Part shown: positions 1-7,151 of the stretch, in pieces
Layout: each line of letters starts with the position of its first letter
Position numbering within the stretch: position 1 is the stretch's first letter
DNA from: Victivallales bacterium Lenti_02
GTDB lineage: Bacteria > Verrucomicrobiota > Lentisphaeria > Oligosphaerales > Lenti-02
Direction of reading: 5' to 3'
Assembly: GCA_001603055.1 (NCBI GenBank)
Contig: LVAZ01000286.1
Span: forward strand, 1 to 9,247
DNA length: 9,247 nt
The notes under the pieces: generated by a model
The model's database searches: none
What the model was told of the DNA's origin: nothing
What the model saw: the letters and a program-made list of their open reading frames with translations, nothing else
Program-made: the position numbers and the translations under genes

Positions 1-922
1 CCGTGGCTGGATGGACATAGCCGACGCTGACCTCCGTGTCCCCGTCGATCCAGACTTGGACGGTGGCCGCAACCTGGCCGGGCGAGGTGGCGCGGCTCAG
101 GTCGACGAAGGCGTGAATCTGGGCGGGGGCCAGTCGGTCGAGCGCGGTCTGCGGGCCGTAGGCCGTCACCGCCACCCGCGGCAGCTCGCCCTTCACCTGG
201 AGAGGCGAGCCGGGTTTGGCCAGGACGGTCATGGGCAGGTCGGCGTAGTTTTTCTGGCTGCTGGTGCGGGCCACCTGCACGGTGACGTGGACGCTCCGGC
301 TCATCTCGACGCCGGGGATCGGGGTCAATGCCACCTCCACGTCGAAATCCCGCACGATGGTGTCGTCGAGCAGGATGGGCTCGGTGGTCACCTCGGAAAT
401 GTCCCGGACGATGCGGTGGGGGCCGCGGATGTCCATCCGGCTGGGCACGACGGAACGGCGGGTGATGCGGTAGCCGTCGCGGATTTTCCCCTCGAACCGG
501 AGGTTGATGGGAATGTCCTTGCGGCTGACGATGCGGTCGACCCGGACCTGGATCACCCGTCGGTCGATATCGACGACGCGGATGCCGGGAGGCACGCGCG
601 TGACGTTGCGGCGGGAAATGGGAATGTCGGTGAAATACATGCCCGGCGCCACGTCCTGCACCTCGGCGGCGATCTGGATGTCGTTGCTTTTGATCTGATC
701 CAGGGCGCGGGGCGCACCGCGCACGGTGACGCCCACCGTGGGCACATCGCTCTCGATGATGGTCTCGGCGGGGTTGAACTGGAGGGCCACCGGCACGTTG
801 TGCAACGACATGGTCGCCCGCAACTGGGCCGAGATCGCCAGCCACAGCAGCAGGGCGAAGGACAGGGCCACCAGCTTGCGCATGAGATCGTGGCGGACGA
901 AGCGGGGAAGGCGCAGCTTCAT
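1..922 (-). CDS. cdaR: CdaR / YbbR-domain protein, regulator of diadenylate cyclase (3' end missing)
   Basis: The open frame has 307 codons and is still open at the left window edge, so the C-terminus is missing. A basic N-terminus (MKLRLPRFVRHDLMRK) is followed by one hydrophobic segment at about residues 17-33. The rest is beta-rich sequence made of YbbR-type repeats at roughly 40-122, 135-220 and from 228 onward. These repeats show the usual pattern of short hydrophobic strands, Pro-rich turns and phrases such as VTVRGAP, MDIRGP and VTAYGP. YbbR proteins are anchored in the inner membrane with the repeats outside, and in Firmicutes they bind and modulate CdaA. The start codon overlaps the cdaA stop as ATGA, and a perfect AGGAGG lies 7 bases upstream, so the two are almost certainly one transcription unit. 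Family and neighbour agree, so the call is strong. Regulatory direction (activation or inhibition) cannot be read from sequence. Confidence 0.93.
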   Translation of the reverse strand, partial: MKLRLPRFVRHDLMRKLVALSFALLLWLAISAQLRATMSLHNVPVALQFNPAETIIESDVPTVGVTVRGAPRALDQIKSNDIQIAAEVQDVAPGMYFTDIPISRRNVTRVPPGIRVVDIDRRVIQVRVDRIVSRKDIPINLRFEGKIRDGYRITRRSVVPSRMDIRGPHRIVRDISEVTTEPILLDDTIVRDFDVEVALTPIPGVEMSRSVHVTVQVARTSSQKNYADLPMTVLAKPGSPLQVKGELPRVAVTAYGPQTALDRLAPAQIHAFVDLSRATSPGQVAATVQVWIDGDTEVSVGYVHPAT

Positions 923-1788
923 TCCTCCCCCTCCTCGCCGAATTCCTCGAACTCGATGTTGGTGTCGTCGAGGTTGAGCAGCGGCCGGTTGCCCCGTTCC
1001 TCGCGCATTTCGCTCTTCACCAGCCAGTTGGTGAGATGGCGGCGAAGCCGGTCGCGGACGACGCCCCGGATGAGGTGGCCGCGGTAGGCCAGGCTCACCG
1101 CGCCCGATTCCTCGGAGACGATGATGACCACCGCGTCGGTCTCCTCGCTGATGCCGAGCCCGGCCCGGTGGCGGGTGCCGAGGCTGCGGCTCTGGTCGGC
1201 GTTCTGGGTGAGCGGGAAGATGCAGCCGGCGGCGATCAGGGTGTCGCCCCGGATCACCACCCCGCCGTCGTGCAGGGGCGTGTTGGGGAAGAAAATGGTG
1301 CTGAGCAGTTTGCTCGACACGGGCGCGTTGATGTAGGTGCCGGTTTCGGTGTAGGAACGCAGGCCGATGCTGCGCTCGACGGCGACGAGGGCGCCGATCC
1401 GGTGCCCCGCCAGGTAGTAGGTCGCGTCGATCAGCGTGTCCACCATGTCGGCGCTGCGGCGCGCTCCCCGGCCGATGCGCAGACGGCTCTGCTGGCGGCC
1501 CAGCTCGGCGAAGGCGCGGCGGATTTCCGGCTGGAAAATAATCAGTATGGCCACCGCGAGCAGGGTCCACAGACGGCCCATGATCCAGTCGATCACTTCG
1601 AGTTCGATGGCTTTGGCCAGGAGGGTCATGAAGACAAACATCACCGCCATGCCCGCCAGCACCATGGCGGCACGGGTGCCGCGGACGAAGCGCAGCACCT
1701 GGTAGATCAAAAACCAGAGCACCCCAATCTCGAGGATGGTCTTGGCGTATTCGCGGATGGTGGTGAATTGGTGTGAGGAGGAGAGCAT
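919..1788 (-). CDS. cdaA: Membrane-bound diadenylate cyclase CdaA (DisA_N domain)
   Basis: The enzyme makes cyclic di-AMP from two ATP at the cytoplasmic face of the inner membrane. The 289-residue product has the standard CdaA layout: three N-terminal membrane segments at about residues 16-34, 39-58 and 72-88, the linker FQPEIRRAFAELGRQ, then the DisA_N catalytic domain at about 110-255. The catalytic signatures are PLHDGGVVI at 171-179 and GTRHRAGLGISE at 204-215. RHR (206-208) matches the ATP-binding motif; the usual DGA triad is DGG (174-176) here. The tail is strongly acidic (IEFEEFGEEGEE). I chose the ATG at 1788. A TTG at 1800 would add four residues but has a purine stretch directly abutting it, with no spacing. 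The GAAGG at 1801-1805 is 12 bases from the ATG, so the ribosome site is weak either way. The gene is divergent from the DUF4838 gene and translationally coupled to cdaR. Confidence 0.95.
   Translation of the reverse strand: MLSSSHQFTTIREYAKTILEIGVLWFLIYQVLRFVRGTRAAMVLAGMAVMFVFMTLLAKAIELEVIDWIMGRLWTLLAVAILIIFQPEIRRAFAELGRQQSRLRIGRGARRSADMVDTLIDATYYLAGHRIGALVAVERSIGLRSYTETGTYINAPVSSKLLSTIFFPNTPLHDGGVVIRGDTLIAAGCIFPLTQNADQSRSLGTRHRAGLGISEETDAVVIIVSEESGAVSLAYRGHLIRGVVRDRLRRHLTNWLVKSEMREERGNRPLLNLDDTNIEFEEFGEEGEE
930..935 (-). promoter_or_regulatory. Ribosome binding site of cdaR inside the cdaA 3' end
   Basis: A perfect AGGAGG lies 7 bases before the cdaR ATG, inside the last codons of cdaA. 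It sits in a purine run that also encodes the Glu/Gly tail of CdaA. It fixes the cdaR start and supports coupled translation. Confidence 0.8.
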
Positions 1789-1818
1789 GCCCGCAAGCAA
1801 CCTTCGCTGGTTGGAGGA

Positions 1819-1846
1819 AATATAGGCGGCTTGACAGGGAAGTCAC
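1819..1846 (-). promoter_or_regulatory. Candidate sigma70-type promoter of cdaA-cdaR
   Basis: Reading the minus strand, GTGACT (1846-1841) is followed after 16 bases by TATATT (1824-1819). These match the consensus hexamers at 4/6 and 5/6. The -10 element lies about 30 bases before the cdaA ATG. It is one of few AT-rich spots in this GC-rich stretch. The call rests on visual consensus only. Confidence 0.4.
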
Positions 1847-1903
1847 GCCAGCCGGGGAAACCGGCGAATCCGCGGCGGTTGCCTTTTCCGGCACCGATGA
1901 TTA

Positions 1904-1933
1904 GGTTGGTTCCGGTTGTCCCTGGTTGTTCGG
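1904..1933 (+). repeat. Three direct copies of GGTTG with a 10-bp period
   Basis: GGTTG begins at 1904, 1914 and 1924, so three copies fall on the same face of the helix. They sit just upstream of the DUF4838 ribosome site, in the 167-bp divergent gap (1789-1955). Direct repeats with this phasing are typical of activator sites, but the last copy is so close to the start codon that it may be in the mRNA leader. I found no convincing promoter for the plus-strand gene. A weak -35-like TTGCCT (1879-1884) lacks a good partner. Confidence 0.4.
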
Positions 1934-1941
1934 GAATCCGC

Positions 1942-1947
1942 AAGGAG
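1942..1947 (+). promoter_or_regulatory. Ribosome binding site of the DUF4838 gene
   Basis: AAGGAG lies 8 bases before the ATG at 1956. It decides the start against a TTG ten codons upstream at 1926, which would bury the signal peptide behind a polar extension. Confidence 0.8.
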
Positions 1948-1955
1948 AATCCACC

Positions 1956-4268
1956 ATGAGAGCCATGCTTGCCTGCCTGTTCTGTCTGGGTTCGGGTCTG
2001 GTTGCCCTGGAAATCCACCTGGGGGCCGGGGCCACGCCGGCGGAACGGACCGCCGCTCTGGAAGTCGCCGCCTATCTGGGCCAGATGACCGGCACCATCC
2101 CCCTGATCCGTCCGGAGGGGGCGGCTACCGCCGAGCGGATTCTGTTCGTGGGCGACACGGCCCCCGCCCGCGCGGCCGGAATCGAAATCGGCAAACTCGG
2201 GCCCGAGGAATGGGTGGTGCGCAGCGTCGACCAGGGTGTTGTCCTGGCCGGGGGGCGCCCGCGCGGCACCCTCTACGCCGCCTACCAGTATCTCGAAACC
2301 GTCTGCGGGGTGCGCTGGTGGAACCCCTGGGAGGAATTCGTCCCCGCCCTGCGCGAGGTGCCGCTGGCCGGGCTGGCGCTGACCGGCAAGCCGGGGCTCC
2401 GCTACCGCGACATCTACATGCTCTACGGCCGGGACGGGGGGCGGTTCGCGGCCCGTTCCCGCATCAACCGCGAGGGCGACGCCCGCATCGCCCCCGAATA
2501 CGGCGGCAGCCGGGACTACGGCCCCCCCTATCATGTCCACACCTTCTACATGTACATCCCCCCGGCGACCTATTTCGCCGAGCATCCGGAATTCTTCTCC
2601 CTGGTGGACGGCAAGCGCCAGGCCGACCGCCACCAGCTCTGCCTGAGCAATCCCGAACTCCGCCGGCTCTTTCTGGGCAAGCTCGAAGCCTACATCGCCG
2701 CGAGCGAGGAGAAGGCCCGGGAGGCCGGCCTGCCGCCCCCGGTGGTCTACAGCGTCAGCCAGAACGACTGGTACGGGCAATGCCAGTGCGAAGCCTGCCA
2801 GGCCATCGTCCAGCGCGAGGGCGGCGCCGAATCCGGCCTGCTGCTCGATTTCGTCAACGAGCTGGCGGCGGGCATCGCCGAGCGCTATCCCCAGGTCTTC
2901 ATCGACACCCTGGCCTACCAGTACACCCAGCAGCCCCCCGCCGCGATCCGGCCCCGCGACAACGTCATCATCCGGCTCTGCGACACCACCAGCAACGCCA
3001 CCTTCCCCATCACCGCCGGGGAGAACAAGGAGTTCCGCGACCATCTCCTCGCCTGGGAGCGCATCACCGCCAATCTCCGCGTCTGGGACTACGCCGTCAC
3101 CTACGCCAAGCCCCAGGGCCTGCCCTATCCGAGCGCCGACACCTACGGCGAGGATTTCCGCTTCTACGCCGAGCACCGGGTCGAGGGGGTCTTCACCGAA
3201 CTCGAATACCCGGTCACGGCCGATGTCCGCGACTACAAGGTCTGGCTCATGGCCAAGCTGCTCGAAAACCCCTACGCCGACACCAACGCCCTGGCGCGGG
3301 ATTTCTGCGACGGCTTCTACGGTCCCGCCGGCTCGCTGTTCCGCGACTACCGCGCGTTGCTGCGGAATTCCCAGAACGCGAAACGCGCCCATATCGGCAT
3401 GTCGCCGGGCGTCTCCGCCTTCACCTTCCTCGATCTGGACACCGTCCGCCGCTCGCAGGAGCTATTCACCCAGGGCGAAATCCTGCTCGCCGGGGACGAG
3501 GTGCGCCTGCGCCGCTGGCGGCATGCCCGGCTCTCCCTCGACCGCGCCGCCTGCGCCCGCTGGCGGAATCTGCTCTCGGACTGGGTGCGGGCGGGCAATG
3601 GCGCCGAGGCTTTCCCCTTCGACCGTGCCGCCATCGCCGAGCGCATCCGCCGCACCTGGACCGAGCAGGCCGAAATCCGGCTGGCCGGTCCCGCTCGCGA
3701 TAAGTCTCTGGCCGAGATGGAGAACGAACTGACCAAGTACGCCAGTCTGCCCCTGGTTCTCGCCCGCCCCGCCCAATTTCGGGACCTTCCCGCCGAACGG
3801 GTGTTCGACTTCACCGCCGACCTCACCCGCAACTGGCAGGACATTGTCAAGGTCGTCCAGGACCCCGAGGCCGAAAGCGGCATCGCCAATCGGCTCGATT
3901 TCCCCAACTCCGCCAGCGAGAAGCATCCGCTCGAAAAATATCTCCTGCCCATGCCCTGGGGACTCTATACGCAGAACACCAAGACCTTCGTCGCCTCGGC
4001 CACGATCAAGCCCGAGGACGTCCCCGGTCCCGGCTATCGCTGGTACCGCTTCGGCAGCTATTCCCTCGATCCCTCGATGTACCTCTACTTTTTCTGGAGC
4101 TGGATCATCCAGCTCGATCTGGACGAGGCCTGCGATCAGAACCGGCCGGATGCCCAGTATGAAATCTGGGCCCGCATCAAGTTCACCGGCCCGGACTTCC
4201 CCCACGGTGCCGCCAACGATCCCAACGCCATCTATGTCGAGCGGGTGGTTCTCGTCCGCCAGGAATAG
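1956..4268 (+). CDS. Exported DUF4838-domain protein, putative carbohydrate-active enzyme
   Basis: The 770-residue product begins with a short signal peptide (hydrophobic residues about 4-17, likely cleavage after GLVA). Residues about 20-140 resemble the GH67/GH20-style N-terminal beta-alpha domain found ahead of DUF4838. This is seen in the AALEVAAYLGQMTG helix and in VVLAGGRPRGTLYAAYQYLE followed by VRWWNP. The DUF4838 core spans about 145-430, with VYSVSQNDWYGQCQCEACQ at 264-282 carrying the family's Cys-rich CxCxxC (C276, C278, C281). It ends with the VTADVRDYKVWLMAKLLENP stretch and DFCDGFYGPAG, which recall the back end of a glycosidase TIM barrel. The last ~150 residues look like a beta-sandwich, possibly carbohydrate binding. 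The family is abundant in Lentisphaerota and Bacteroidota but has no firmly established reaction, so the substrate is unknown. The start is set by a good ribosome site. The neighbours are divergent (cdaA) and convergent (TonB receptor), so the gene is probably transcribed alone. Confidence 0.85.
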   Translation: MRAMLACLFCLGSGLVALEIHLGAGATPAERTAALEVAAYLGQMTGTIPLIRPEGAATAERILFVGDTAPARAAGIEIGKLGPEEWVVRSVDQGVVLAGGRPRGTLYAAYQYLETVCGVRWWNPWEEFVPALREVPLAGLALTGKPGLRYRDIYMLYGRDGGRFAARSRINREGDARIAPEYGGSRDYGPPYHVHTFYMYIPPATYFAEHPEFFSLVDGKRQADRHQLCLSNPELRRLFLGKLEAYIAASEEKAREAGLPPPVVYSVSQNDWYGQCQCEACQAIVQREGGAESGLLLDFVNELAAGIAERYPQVFIDTLAYQYTQQPPAAIRPRDNVIIRLCDTTSNATFPITAGENKEFRDHLLAWERITANLRVWDYAVTYAKPQGLPYPSADTYGEDFRFYAEHRVEGVFTELEYPVTADVRDYKVWLMAKLLENPYADTNALARDFCDGFYGPAGSLFRDYRALLRNSQNAKRAHIGMSPGVSAFTFLDLDTVRRSQELFTQGEILLAGDEVRLRRWRHARLSLDRAACARWRNLLSDWVRAGNGAEAFPFDRAAIAERIRRTWTEQAEIRLAGPARDKSLAEMENELTKYASLPLVLARPAQFRDLPAERVFDFTADLTRNWQDIVKVVQDPEAESGIANRLDFPNSASEKHPLEKYLLPMPWGLYTQNTKTFVASATIKPEDVPGPGYRWYRFGSYSLDPSMYLYFFWSWIIQLDLDEACDQNRPDAQYEIWARIKFTGPDFPHGAANDPNAIYVERVVLVRQE

Positions 4269-4274
4269 CCGATC

Positions 4275-6071
4275 CTACCAGGCGTAGGCCAGGCTGGCGC
4301 TGGCGCGGCGGCCGGGGGCCTCGACGCCGACCACCGGCTCGTGCCGCTCGTCCCAAAGATTCTCCAGACGGAAGGTCAGCGTCAGATTGGCCCGGGCGGG
4401 CGGGCGCAGGGTGACGGCCAGCGCGGCGGGCCAGGACGAGCGCCCCGTGTTCCGTTCCGGATTGCCGGTATAGCGGGCAAAGCCCTGTTCGACGCTCAGT
4501 TCGCACCAGGAAAGGGCCTGCCAGCGGACTCCGCAGCGGAGGCTGGCCTCGGGATAGTCGAGCGCGTAGCGGCTGGCGTAGGGGGTGGCGGCGCAATCCT
4601 TGTGCAGCCATTCCCCCTCGGCCAGGAAGCGCCAGTTCGCGTCGAGGTCGAACTCGCCGCCCAAGCGGAGCCCGAAGACATCGACGGTGTCGAGGTTGAC
4701 CGCCTGCCAGGGGTTCCCCGGCGCGGTTTTCACCCAGTCCACGGACTCGCTCTCGCGCCGGAAAAAGGCCAGCGAACGAATCCGGACCCGTTCGCCGAGC
4801 GGGGCCTTGGCGGCCAGTTCCAGACTGCGGGCGTGCTGCCGTTCCAGCCCGGCATTGCCCAGGCTGGTCGGGGAGTTGTAGTTGAGTTCCGTGTAGGAGG
4901 GCAGGCGGACGGTTTCGCTGTAGGCGAGGGATAGTTCGGTTTCCGGGGCGGGGGTCCAGACGATGGCGGCGGCGGGGAGCCAGGCGGGGGCGTCGTCGGT
5001 GAAGGCGGTGGCGCGCAGCCCGGCGGCGAAGCGCCAGTCGCCGACCCGGTATTCGGGCAGGGAGAAAAGGCTGGCCCGCGCCCGCCAATGCTCGCCGAGG
5101 GGGGCGGCGGGAATGGTTCCCCGGTAGGTGCTGTCCAAATCCTCCCGTTCGGCTTCGAGCCGCCAGAGGAAGGACCAGGACTCGTCGAGCAGCAGCCGCT
5201 GGTCGGCGGCGGCGGTCAGCAAACGGGAATGGTGGCGGTTCTCGTAGAGAAAGGGGCGGCTGGCATCGAGCAGGTAGGCGTCGCGCAGTTCGCGCCAGGC
5301 GGTGGCCAGACGGAGATACTCTCCGGCCAGATCGCCCTTCCGGGCGGAGACGAAGAACAGGGAGTCGCGCAAGGTTTCCTCGCTGGGCAGGGCAGGGGGC
5401 GCACCGTAGTAGCCCCGCGCCCCGAAGGTTTTGCTCCCCCGCGCCAGCAGAGTGTCGAATTGCCAGTCCGCCCGGCGGAACTGGAGATGCAGGCCGCCCA
5501 GATTCCGGCGCAGGTCGTTGTCCCGCCAGGGATCGCCGTCCGTTTCGGCCAAGGCGGCGAAAGCCGCCACGCCCAGAGTGCCGTCGGCCACGGGCATGGT
5601 TTCGGCCCCGTACAGGCTGGTTTCCCAGGCGGAAAACTCGCCGACTCCCAGCGTCAGCCGCCCGCCCCGGCGGATGGGACCGAGGCCGAAATCGACGCTG
5701 CCGGCCAGGTGGGTGCTGGTCATGGCCTGCTGATCGAGCCCGGTGCGCACCGCGACCGCGCCGAAGACCTCGGGCAGGACGGGCAACTCGCTGTGGAAAT
5801 GCTCGGTCTGCGGATTGCGCAGGGCCAGACCGTGCAGCGACAGACCCGCCCCGCTGAAACTGCTGCCCTGGATGGAAAGGTCACTCTGTCCTCCCACCCC
5901 CTGCGGCAGCAGGCGCACCCCGGGCAGACTATGGAGCGTTTCCGCCAGGGAAACGCCCGCCTCTGCGGAAGGCGCCGGGGCTTCCGCCACGAGCAGTTCG
6001 GGGAGAATCAATGCCTCTTCGGCAAGGCAGACGGCGGCAATCGCACAGGATAGCAGGACGGCACGCAACAT
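4275..6071 (-). CDS. TonB-dependent outer-membrane receptor
   Basis: The 598-residue product starts with a signal peptide (MLRAVLLSCAIAAVCLA, cleavage likely before EE). The following LILPELLVAE may serve as a TonB box. The plug domain runs about 40-132: SLAETLHSLPGVRLL, DLSIQGSSFSG, then GLALRNPQTEHFHSELPV and VFGAVAVRTGL. The NPQTEHFH phrase matches the NDPQTGHHN-type turn seen in a subgroup of siderophore/cobalamin-like plugs. The remainder (about 135-598) alternates short amphipathic strands with Asp/Arg/Trp-rich loops and ends in ASASLAYAW with a terminal aromatic, as outer-membrane barrels do. At this length it is among the smaller receptors, close to BtuB, but that does not prove a cobalamin ligand. 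The ribosome site is AAGGAA (6082-6077), 5 bases before the ATG. It follows the amidohydrolase gene by 90 bp on the same strand. Confidence 0.92.
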   Translation of the reverse strand: MLRAVLLSCAIAAVCLAEEALILPELLVAEAPAPSAEAGVSLAETLHSLPGVRLLPQGVGGQSDLSIQGSSFSGAGLSLHGLALRNPQTEHFHSELPVLPEVFGAVAVRTGLDQQAMTSTHLAGSVDFGLGPIRRGGRLTLGVGEFSAWETSLYGAETMPVADGTLGVAAFAALAETDGDPWRDNDLRRNLGGLHLQFRRADWQFDTLLARGSKTFGARGYYGAPPALPSEETLRDSLFFVSARKGDLAGEYLRLATAWRELRDAYLLDASRPFLYENRHHSRLLTAAADQRLLLDESWSFLWRLEAEREDLDSTYRGTIPAAPLGEHWRARASLFSLPEYRVGDWRFAAGLRATAFTDDAPAWLPAAAIVWTPAPETELSLAYSETVRLPSYTELNYNSPTSLGNAGLERQHARSLELAAKAPLGERVRIRSLAFFRRESESVDWVKTAPGNPWQAVNLDTVDVFGLRLGGEFDLDANWRFLAEGEWLHKDCAATPYASRYALDYPEASLRCGVRWQALSWCELSVEQGFARYTGNPERNTGRSSWPAALAVTLRPPARANLTLTFRLENLWDERHEPVVGVEAPGRRASASLAYAW

Positions 6072-6076
6072 GATGG

Positions 6077-6082
6077 TTCCTT
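6077..6082 (-). promoter_or_regulatory. Ribosome binding site of the TonB receptor gene
   Basis: AAGGAA on the minus strand lies 5 bases before the ATG at 6071. The gene therefore has its own initiation signal and need not be translated by coupling to the amidohydrolase. Confidence 0.65.
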
Positions 6083-6126
6083 GGCTGACGGTACGGAAAG
6101 CCAGGGAATGTAGCCGCGCATTTCTT

Positions 6127-6162
6127 ATTGTAAACCAATAGCCAGCAAAAGAAGTTTACAAT
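6127..6162 (-). promoter_or_regulatory. Perfect 9-bp inverted repeat between amidohydrolase and receptor genes
   Basis: The arms ATTGTAAAC (6127-6135) and GTTTACAAT (6154-6162) are exact reverse complements separated by 18 bases. The outer arm overlaps the last base of the amidohydrolase stop codon. The stretch is AT-rich against a GC-rich background. The core TGTAAAC/GTTTACA is the half-site sequence of many LacI-type operators, here pulled apart so the arm centres are 27 bp apart. As RNA it would be a weak AU stem with a large loop and no U-tract, so an intrinsic terminator is unlikely. The TACAAT within one arm resembles a -10 element for the receptor gene, but no -35 partner is evident. 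Confidence 0.5.
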
Positions 6163-7055
6163 CAACCGTCGAGTCCCAGCAGGCGCTGGGCGTTGCGGTG
6201 GGTGATCTTGGCGAAGGCGGCAGCCGAGATGCGCCCGGCGGCGTGCCCCGCTTCGAGAAAGCGCTTGAGGTTGACGAGGACGCTGTCGGCCTGGGTGGGC
6301 AGGCAGACATCGGTGGCGAAATAGAGGCGGTCCTGGAACTCGTCGAGGAAGGCGTAGCCGAATTCGGGATCGCGGCTGACGGCGTTGTAGCCGCTGCCGG
6401 CGGAGAGGTCACCGTGGAGGTTGGGATAACAGCGCATCAGCTCGACCACCCGGCCGCCGGGGGCCACCGGACCCTTCGGATAGCCGGTCCAGGTTTTCTC
6501 GCTCGCTTCGCCGCCGATGTGGGACCAGAAACACTGGGAATGGCCGAGGAAGGTGAGGTCCGGAAAATCCCGGAGGCTCTGCTCCAGCCCGGGCAGGCCC
6601 AGCCGGTCGACAATCCCGTAGGTGCCGCCCTCGCGGTGGGCGATGTGGAAGGTGAGGGGGAAGCCCACCGATTCGACATGGGCGAAGAGATTGCGCATCC
6701 GGGGATCGGCGAAGGGCAGATTGGCGGCCACCTCGCCAATGCCCCGGCACCCCTTGCCGCGATAGTATTCCAGCACGGTGCGAAGAGGCGCGTTGGCATG
6801 GTTGAACATCTGGCGCGGGTCCACGTTGCAGAAGGGAAGGAACCGTTCCGGGTAGTCGGCGCAGACCCGCAGCACATCCTCGTTCGACTGCACGATGTGC
6901 ATGCCCTCCGGATTCAGGCAGGGCAGCAGCACCCCCCGGTCGATCCCGGCCTGCACCTGCATCTCCACCAGTTGCTCCGGCGAGACAATCGGCGCCGGGC
7001 TCCCGACATAGTTCAGCGAGGCCAGCGAAACGTGGTTGTGCAGATCGATGAACAT
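6162..7055 (-). CDS. Metal-dependent amidohydrolase (Amidohydrolase_2 family)
   Basis: This 297-residue cytoplasmic TIM-barrel protein should hydrolyse or decarboxylate a small ring or amide/lactone substrate. The metal-site residues of the family are visible in order: H6 and H8 in FIDLHNHVS, E108 in GIGEVAAN, H137 in LTFHIAH, H172 in FLGHSQ and D249 in YFATDVC. The C-terminus THRNAQRLLGLDG is the usual ending, where N follows the last barrel strand. Length is normal for the family, which includes gamma-resorcylate decarboxylase, ACMSD and 2-pyrone-4,6-dicarboxylate lactonase relatives; the exact reaction cannot be assigned. The ribosome site is weak (CAGG, about 8 bases before the ATG). The gene diverges from the IclR regulator across a repeat-rich 217-bp region and is followed by the TonB receptor on the same strand. 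This suggests an uptake-plus-degradation pair under IclR control. Confidence 0.9.
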   Translation of the reverse strand: MFIDLHNHVSLASLNYVGSPAPIVSPEQLVEMQVQAGIDRGVLLPCLNPEGMHIVQSNEDVLRVCADYPERFLPFCNVDPRQMFNHANAPLRTVLEYYRGKGCRGIGEVAANLPFADPRMRNLFAHVESVGFPLTFHIAHREGGTYGIVDRLGLPGLEQSLRDFPDLTFLGHSQCFWSHIGGEASEKTWTGYPKGPVAPGGRVVELMRCYPNLHGDLSAGSGYNAVSRDPEFGYAFLDEFQDRLYFATDVCLPTQADSVLVNLKRFLEAGHAAGRISAAAFAKITHRNAQRLLGLDG

Positions 7056-7066
7056 GGGAAAACCTG

Positions 7067-7094
7067 AAGGATGAAAGATGAAGTATGAAGTATG
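7067..7094. repeat. Four tandem heptamers (AAGTATG type)
   Basis: Consecutive 7-base units read AAGGATG, AAAGATG, AAGTATG and AAGTATG. They begin 11 bases upstream of the amidohydrolase start codon, in what would be its mRNA leader. The complementary strand reads as a run of CATACTT/CATCTTT units. A slippage-prone simple repeat is the plainest reading. Confidence 0.75.
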
Positions 7095-7128
7095 AATGGA
7101 AATGCGGAAAGAGCAAGAAGTCTCTTGT

Positions 7129-7137
7129 CCCCCCCCC
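7129..7137. repeat. C9 homopolymer in the divergent control region
   Basis: Nine consecutive C residues follow CTTGT and precede GCCGCCG. The run is non-coding and falls in the amidohydrolase leader if the candidate promoter at 7229-7257 is real. Such a run can vary in length by slippage. Confidence 0.7.
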
Positions 7138-7151
7138 GCCGCCGCACACTA

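Noticed and set aside
11..1087. A 358-codon plus-strand frame opposite cdaR and cdaA
   Set aside because: It is His/Asp/Gly-rich shadow sequence. The opposite strand encodes recognisable YbbR repeats and a DisA_N tail with a proper ribosome site.
1798..1800. TTG start for cdaA four codons upstream
   Set aside because: The purine stretch directly abuts this TTG, leaving no spacing for ribosome binding. The ATG at 1788 is the commoner codon and gives a normal N-terminus.
1707..3392. A 561-codon open frame on the minus strand, antisense to the DUF4838 gene
   Set aside because: It is a GC-rich shadow frame with low-complexity Gly/Ala/Val/Asp composition and no recognisable domain. It overlaps both the well-supported DUF4838 gene and the cdaA start.
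1916..3703. A 595-codon plus-strand frame overlapping the DUF4838 gene
   Set aside because: The product is Arg/Pro-rich with no domain pattern, typical of an out-of-frame reading of high-GC coding DNA. The ribosome site and signal peptide belong to the other frame.
4274..4288. Bidirectional intrinsic terminator at the convergent junction
   Set aside because: The stem is only 5 bp with a 5-base loop, and there is no U-tract on either strand.
5088..6053. A 321-codon plus-strand frame opposite the TonB receptor
   Set aside because: It is Gly/Gln-rich without domain features and wholly antisense to a clear receptor gene with signal peptide, plug and terminal aromatic.
6072..6161. Cobalamin riboswitch ahead of the TonB receptor
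   Set aside because: The gap is only 90 bp, too short for the roughly 200-base element, and I see no B12-box-like conserved sequence.
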